Positions 2,961-6,083 of a stretch of DNA of 6,083 nucleotides are shown here, one piece after another. Source of the DNA: Bifidobacteriaceae bacterium (GTDB taxonomy: Bacteria > Actinomycetota > Actinomycetes > Actinomycetales > WQXJ01); the NCBI GenBank assembly GCA_031261885.1, contig JAISIU010000040.1, positions 1 to 6,083 of the forward strand. Direction: 5' to 3'. The stretch's first letter is position 1; every line of letters starts with the position of its first letter. Below the pieces are notes generated by a model. The model saw only the letters and a list, made by a program, of their open reading frames with translations, did not search any database and had not been told where the DNA came from. The position numbers and the translations under genes are program-made.

Positions 2961-4585
2961 GCCCCGTCCTGACCGCCGCCACCGACCTCCAACTCGTCGA
3001 CCGCGTCCGCGCCGGCGACTCCGACGCGCTCGCCGTCCTGTGGGAACGCCACGCCGGCCCCGGCCGCGTCGTCGCCGCCGCCACCACCGCCCGCTTCGAC
3101 CCCGACGACCTCGTCGCGGAAGCCTTCGCCCGCATCCTCGAATCCATCCAGAAGGGCAAGGGACCCGTCGGCGCGTTCCGCCCCTACCTGTTCCGCGTCA
3201 TCCGCAACACGGCCGCCCGCTGGGGCCGCGACGACCGCAGCCACGCCACCGCCGACCTCGACGATCTCGCCGGCCTCGCCGGCCCGGGCGGCATCGACGG
3301 CCTCGGCGCGGCCGAACCCGCCTCCGAGGAAGACACCGCGCTCAAAGCCGTCGACTCCGCGCTCACGGCCCGCGCCTTCCGCTCGCTGCCGACCCGCTAC
3401 CAAGAAGTCCTCTGGTACACGGAGGTCGAAGGCCTGACCCCCGCCCAGACCGCGCCGCTGCTCAGCGCGAAACCCGGCAACGTCGCCGTCCTCGCCCACC
3501 GCGCCCGCAAAGCGCTCAAGGAAGCGTGGATCCAGGTCCACGTCGAACGCGCCACCGTGGAGGGCCCCGAGCACAAGTGGTGCGTCGACCACATCGGGGC
3601 CTACGCCTCCGGGTCGCTGCACGGGCGCAAACTCGACCGCATGCAGGCGCACCTGTTGGCCTGCCCGCGCTGCGCCATCGTCGCGGAAGAAGCCGACGAT
3701 GCCGCCTCCCACCTCGGACTCGTCATCCTCCCCGCCGCCGCCGGCCTGGCCGGGGCCGCCGCCATCAAAGTGGCCGCCCAGCTCGGCCTCCACACGCCCG
3801 CGGCCAGCGCGCTGCCGCACGCCCTCGCGGCCGCCACGGCCGGCGCGGGCGCGGCCGCCGGCGGCGGGTCCATCGCCTTGCCGCTCGGCCTGGCCGGCGC
3901 GCTCGCCGGGGTGGTCGGCGCGGTCGTGGCCACGGCCGTCATCGTCAGCGGCCCCGCCCCGGTGGCGGGACCCTCGCCCACGCCCGTGGCGGCGGTCCAA
4001 ACCGGGGCCGCCGTGTCCATCACGGATGTCGACACGGGCAGCGGCCACCTGTTCGAGCCGATCGTGACCGGCACCGCCCGGCCCGGCGCCACCGTGACGT
4101 TGCGCGCCACGGGCGGCGGGGACGTCCCCGTCACGGCCGGAGCCGACGGCCGGTGGACCTCGCCGGAACTGGCCGGCGCAGCCGGGGCCGGCCAGGTCAG
4201 CGCCACGTCGGACGGGACCACGGCCACGGCCTCCTACCAGGCCACGGCGCCGATCTCGGTCGGCCTGGCCGGCACCGTCTCCGGCGTCACCGTCGCCGTC
4301 CACGGCGTGGCCGGGGCCGCCATCGACCTCCTGCCGGACGGCCGCGACGGCCTTTGGCCCACGGCCACGCTCGACCAGGGCGGCTCGGCCACGGCCTGGT
4401 ACCCGTGGCGGCCCGCTTCCGGCACCCACACGGTCGAGGTCCGCTACACCGACGGCACCCGCCACGGCCCGGTGCTGCGCGCCACGGTCCAGCTGCCCGG
4501 CGTCGCGGCTGACCCGCCTTCCGCGCCTGGCACCACGTCCGCCACGGCCACGCCCGCCACGGCCACGACCACGAGCGGCCACTGA
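2957..4585 (+). CDS. ECF sigma factor fused to zinc-finger anti-sigma, membrane and Ig-like regions
   Basis: The protein has 542 residues; the frame is open further upstream, but the ATG at 2957 has GAGGGG before it and a sensible N-terminus. In order: sigma region 2 (about 11-95, with DDLVAEAFARILES and FRPYLFRVIRNTAARW), a linker, and sigma region 4 (about 131-192, LPTRYQEVLWYTEVEGLTPA then a helix-turn-helix). Next is a zinc-binding anti-sigma domain (about 205-245) with C209, H212 and the H232-x3-C236-x2-C239 motif. Two hydrophobic stretches follow (about 254-277 and 305-331). The C-terminal part (about 350-515) is beta-rich and Ig-like, with 'GTARPGATVTL...' and 'GTVSGVTVAVHG', and ends in a Thr/Ala/Pro tail. 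Typical ECF factors have about 160-200 residues and a separate anti-sigma partner. Fused forms like this are known in Actinobacteria (ECF52/ECF53-like; the group is not certain). The sigma part is presumably held at the membrane until a signal releases it. No regulon promoter motif is evident. Confidence 0.85.
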   Translation: MSPVLTAATDLQLVDRVRAGDSDALAVLWERHAGPGRVVAAATTARFDPDDLVAEAFARILESIQKGKGPVGAFRPYLFRVIRNTAARWGRDDRSHATADLDDLAGLAGPGGIDGLGAAEPASEEDTALKAVDSALTARAFRSLPTRYQEVLWYTEVEGLTPAQTAPLLSAKPGNVAVLAHRARKALKEAWIQVHVERATVEGPEHKWCVDHIGAYASGSLHGRKLDRMQAHLLACPRCAIVAEEADDAASHLGLVILPAAAGLAGAAAIKVAAQLGLHTPAASALPHALAAATAGAGAAAGGGSIALPLGLAGALAGVVGAVVATAVIVSGPAPVAGPSPTPVAAVQTGAAVSITDVDTGSGHLFEPIVTGTARPGATVTLRATGGGDVPVTAGADGRWTSPELAGAAGAGQVSATSDGTTATASYQATAPISVGLAGTVSGVTVAVHGVAGAAIDLLPDGRDGLWPTATLDQGGSATAWYPWRPASGTHTVEVRYTDGTRHGPVLRATVQLPGVAADPPSAPGTTSATATPATATTTSGH

Positions 4586-4593
4586 CCGGCCCG

Positions 4594-4622
4594 CCCGCCC
4601 AGCGGGTGTGACCCGTCTCACC
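4594..4622 (+). terminator. Possible terminator hairpin after the sigma-factor gene
   Basis: CCCGC-CCA-GCGGG (4594-4606), or alternatively GGTG-T-GA-CCCG-TC-T-CACC (4605-4622), can form just after the stop at 4585. Both are short and neither is followed by T residues. The two share bases 4605-4606, so only one forms fully. Confidence 0.25.
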
Positions 4623-4655
4623 GGCCGCGCGCGGCAGACCGCCCGGCCGGGGCAA

Positions 4656-4661
4656 TATGAT
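4656..4661 (+). promoter_or_regulatory. Possible -10 element for the ATP-grasp gene
   Basis: TATGAT stands out in an otherwise very GC-rich 219-nt gap (4586-4804) and fits TATAAT in 5 of 6 positions. Transcription would begin near 4668, leaving about 137 nt of leader. No good -35 lies 17 nt upstream. Apart from this element and the hairpins at 4594-4622 I see nothing else in the gap. Confidence 0.35.
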
Positions 4662-4804
4662 CGAAGGACCGTGCGTCATCGGCCGCCCCTGCCGCTTCCC
4701 GCCCGCACCAGACCGGCCGCCCACCCGTGGGAAGCGGGTCGCGCGGGCCGCGCCGCGGACACGAACCCAGCACCAGCCACGAGGCGAAAAGGAGCCGCAG
4801 AGAT

Positions 4805-5797
4805 ATGAAAGCGCCGCGCGTCGCGCTCGTCACCTGCCAGCAAATCCCGGACCTCGACCCGGACGACCAGACGCTCGTGCCGGCGCTCCGCGGCCTCGGC
4901 TTCGACGTCACGGTGGCCGCCTGGGACGACCCCTCGGTCGATTGGGACCGGTTCGACCTGTCCGTCATCCGCTCCGCCTGGGACTACGCGCCCCGGCGCG
5001 AGGAGTTCTGCGCCTGGGCCAGGGGCGTGCCGCGGCTCGCCAACCCGGCCGATGTCGTCGAGTGGAACACCGACAAGCACTACCTGCAAGAACTCGAGGC
5101 CGCGGGCGTGCCCGTCGTCGAGACGATGTGGCTGGAACCGACCGACCCGCTCGGCTCGCACCGGCTGCACAGCCGGTTCCCGGCGCTCGGCGACTTCGTG
5201 ATCAAACCAGCGATCTCCGCCGGGTCGCTCGACGCCGGCCGCTACACCGCGAACAACGCGTGGGAACGCGGCCTCGCGCTCCAACACACCCGCCGGCTGC
5301 TCGACGCCGGCCGCACCGTCATGCTGCAAAAGTACGTGACGTCGGTCGATTCGAAGGGCGAGGCCTCGCTCGTCTTCCTGTCCGGCCGGTTCGCCTACGG
5401 CGCCCACCGGGCGGCGCAACTGTCGGGGCCCGATCCGCAGGTGGCGGGCGGCCCCGTGTTGATGCCGCCGCGCGGCTCCGCCGAGGGTGTCGTGGCCCAG
5501 GCGGGCGGGTTCGTGCCGTTCCGGCACCAGGCCATGGCCCCGCACGAGGCCACCCCCGAGGAGCTGAACACCGCGCGCGCCGCGCTCAAGGCCGTCGGGG
5601 ACCTGGTCCCGGGCCTGGCCAAGGCCGAGAACGCGCTGCTTTACGCCCGCGTCGACCTCGTGGCCGGCGAGGACGGCCCCGAGGTCATGGAGCTGGAACT
5701 CACCGAGCCGGCCCTTTACATGGGCCAGGCGCGCGGCGGCGCCGAGATCGTGGCCCGGGCCATCGCGGCGCGCGTGGCGGCCGCCCACCGCCTCTGA
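4805..5797 (+). CDS. ATP-grasp ligase, DcsG-like family
   Basis: The protein has 330 residues; the ATG at 4805 follows AAGGAG (4790-4795). It opens with a Rossmann-like pre-ATP-grasp domain (VALVTC, then 'AAWDDPSVDWDRFDLSVIRSAWDY', about 38-61) and the family stretch 'NPADVVEWNTDKHYL' (80-94, K91). The ATP-grasp part has 'FVIKPAISAG' (131-140, K134 likely binding ATP phosphates), 'VMLQKYVTSV' (172-181), 'GEASLVFLSGRFAYGAHR' (185-202) and the metal-binding end 'ARVDLV' plus 'EVMELELTEPALYM' (281-306, E296 and E298 as likely Mg ligands). All expected catalytic positions seem to be present. Such enzymes join a carboxylate to a nucleophile through an acyl-phosphate. DcsG itself cyclises O-ureido-D-serine in cycloserine synthesis, but most relatives have unknown substrates. 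No biosynthetic neighbours are seen, so the substrate cannot be named. Confidence 0.85.
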   Translation: MKAPRVALVTCQQIPDLDPDDQTLVPALRGLGFDVTVAAWDDPSVDWDRFDLSVIRSAWDYAPRREEFCAWARGVPRLANPADVVEWNTDKHYLQELEAAGVPVVETMWLEPTDPLGSHRLHSRFPALGDFVIKPAISAGSLDAGRYTANNAWERGLALQHTRRLLDAGRTVMLQKYVTSVDSKGEASLVFLSGRFAYGAHRAAQLSGPDPQVAGGPVLMPPRGSAEGVVAQAGGFVPFRHQAMAPHEATPEELNTARAALKAVGDLVPGLAKAENALLYARVDLVAGEDGPEVMELELTEPALYMGQARGGAEIVARAIAARVAAAHRL

Positions 5798-5830
5798 GAC
5801 CGGCCTCCGCCTCTGAGGCTGAACCCGGTC
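5798..5830. terminator. Terminator-like hairpin directly after the ATP-grasp stop
   Basis: GACCG (5798-5802) pairs with CGGTC (5826-5830); inside, GCCTC (5803-5807) pairs with GAGGC (5815-5819) over a 7-nt loop, leaving a TGAACC bulge on the 3' side. It begins at the base after the stop codon. No T-run is present. Confidence 0.4.
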
Positions 5831-5832
5831 GG

Positions 5833-5861
5833 GTCCGCGCCGGGCCCAGCCGGCCCCGGAC
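5833..5861. terminator. Second hairpin between convergent genes, possibly bidirectional
   Basis: GTCCG (5833-5837) pairs with CGGAC (5857-5861), and GCCGG (5839-5843) pairs with CCGGC (5850-5854) over loop GCCCAG: ten pairs with a small internal loop. It ends 3 nt before the stop codon of the convergent aldolase gene, so it could end both transcripts. It lacks a U-tract, as many actinobacterial hairpins do. Confidence 0.4.
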
Positions 5862-5864
5862 GGG

Positions 5865-6083
5865 TCACGCGGCCGCGTGCCACGTCTCGTACCAGGTGGG
5901 CCCCAGCTCGGCCAGCGCCTCGTCCAGGCCCGTGCCCGCGACGTAGGGGCGGCCGCACTCCCTGGTGATCCGGTTCAGCTGCTCCAGCCGCTCCCTGACC
6001 AGCGCCATCGCCTCGGGCCCGCCGCCCACCGCGTCACGCCAGACCGAACGCCCCGCGACATAGCCGGAGGCGCCCGCGCGGCA
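5865..6083 (-). CDS. LacD/YihT-like class I aldolase, C-terminal fragment
   Basis: The last 72 codons of a minus-strand gene enter from the right edge; the TGA is at 5867-5865. The fragment starts CRAGASGYVAGRSVW and continues 'RDAVGGGPEA' and 'RERLEQLNRITRECGRPY'. The C-x-AGASG-(F/Y)-x-x-GR-x-(I/V)-W motif near the C-terminus is typical of tagatose-1,6-bisphosphate aldolase (LacD) and sulfofructosephosphate aldolase (YihT) relatives. There it forms the phosphate-binding end of the TIM barrel. The Schiff-base lysine would be in the part outside the window. The exact sugar substrate cannot be told from this fragment. The gene is convergent with the ATP-grasp gene, 67 nt away, and unlikely to be functionally tied to it. 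Confidence 0.7.
   Translation of the reverse strand, partial: CRAGASGYVAGRSVWRDAVGGGPEAMALVRERLEQLNRITRECGRPYVAGTGLDEALAELGPTWYETWHAAA

Noticed and set aside
3040..4512. Long Arg/Pro-rich open frames on both strands across the sigma-factor gene
   Set aside because: They are frame shadows typical of GC-rich genes: low-complexity Arg/Pro/Gly sequence, no domains and no ribosome sites.
4510..4584. Short GCCACG-type repeats at the end of the sigma-factor gene
   Set aside because: They encode the Thr/Ala/Pro-rich C-terminal tail, an ordinary low-complexity linker, and are not an independent repeat element or CRISPR.

Overview
The window comes from a high-GC Gram-positive bacterium, most likely a member of the Actinomycetota. 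Coding regions from about position 1200 onward are very GC-rich with G/C-ending codons. The second-type Cpn10 protein, with its C-terminal 'GMYL', and the sigma factor fused to a zinc-finger anti-sigma domain are both types familiar from actinomycetes. I cannot assign a genus from sequence alone.

Left part (1-962, minus strand): three tandem genes for small acidic proteins. They are paralogous to one another and resemble MafI-type immunity proteins. Base composition here is clearly lower (34 of 60 bases are G/C at 301-360) than in the rest of the window. The genes share Shine-Dalgarno context, and a 23-bp repeat follows each stop codon that can be seen. This looks like a recently duplicated, probably horizontally acquired immunity cassette that continues past the left edge.

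Core part (1115-2186): a tRNA-Leu(UAG) gene lies only 32 nt upstream of a GroES/Cpn10-like gene on the plus strand. Convergent to it is an orphan HI0074-like (HEPN, nucleotidyltransferase substrate-binding) gene with no visible nucleotidyltransferase partner.

Regulatory part (2307-2960): a perfect CRP/GlxR-type palindrome sits about 40 nt upstream of the inferred start of a plus-strand transcript. Behind it is a leader of about 600 nt packed with long perfect hairpins, including a 14-bp long-range helix that competes with a local hairpin. At the leader's end is a 20-codon upstream ORF with an ideal Shine-Dalgarno sequence, whose stop codon overlaps the start of the next gene (ATGA). I could match the leader to no riboswitch or ncRNA family I know.

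The gene behind that leader (2957-4585) encodes an ECF-type sigma factor fused in one chain to a zinc-binding anti-sigma domain (HxxxCxxC), hydrophobic membrane segments and a C-terminal beta-rich, Ig-like region. The CRP site, structured leader, coupled uORF and membrane-tethered sigma factor together suggest a multi-layer control module. This is the most interesting part of the window.

Right part (4805-6083): an ATP-grasp enzyme related to DcsG-type ligases on the plus strand, then two candidate terminator hairpins, then the C-terminal end of a convergent LacD/YihT-like class I aldolase running off the right edge.
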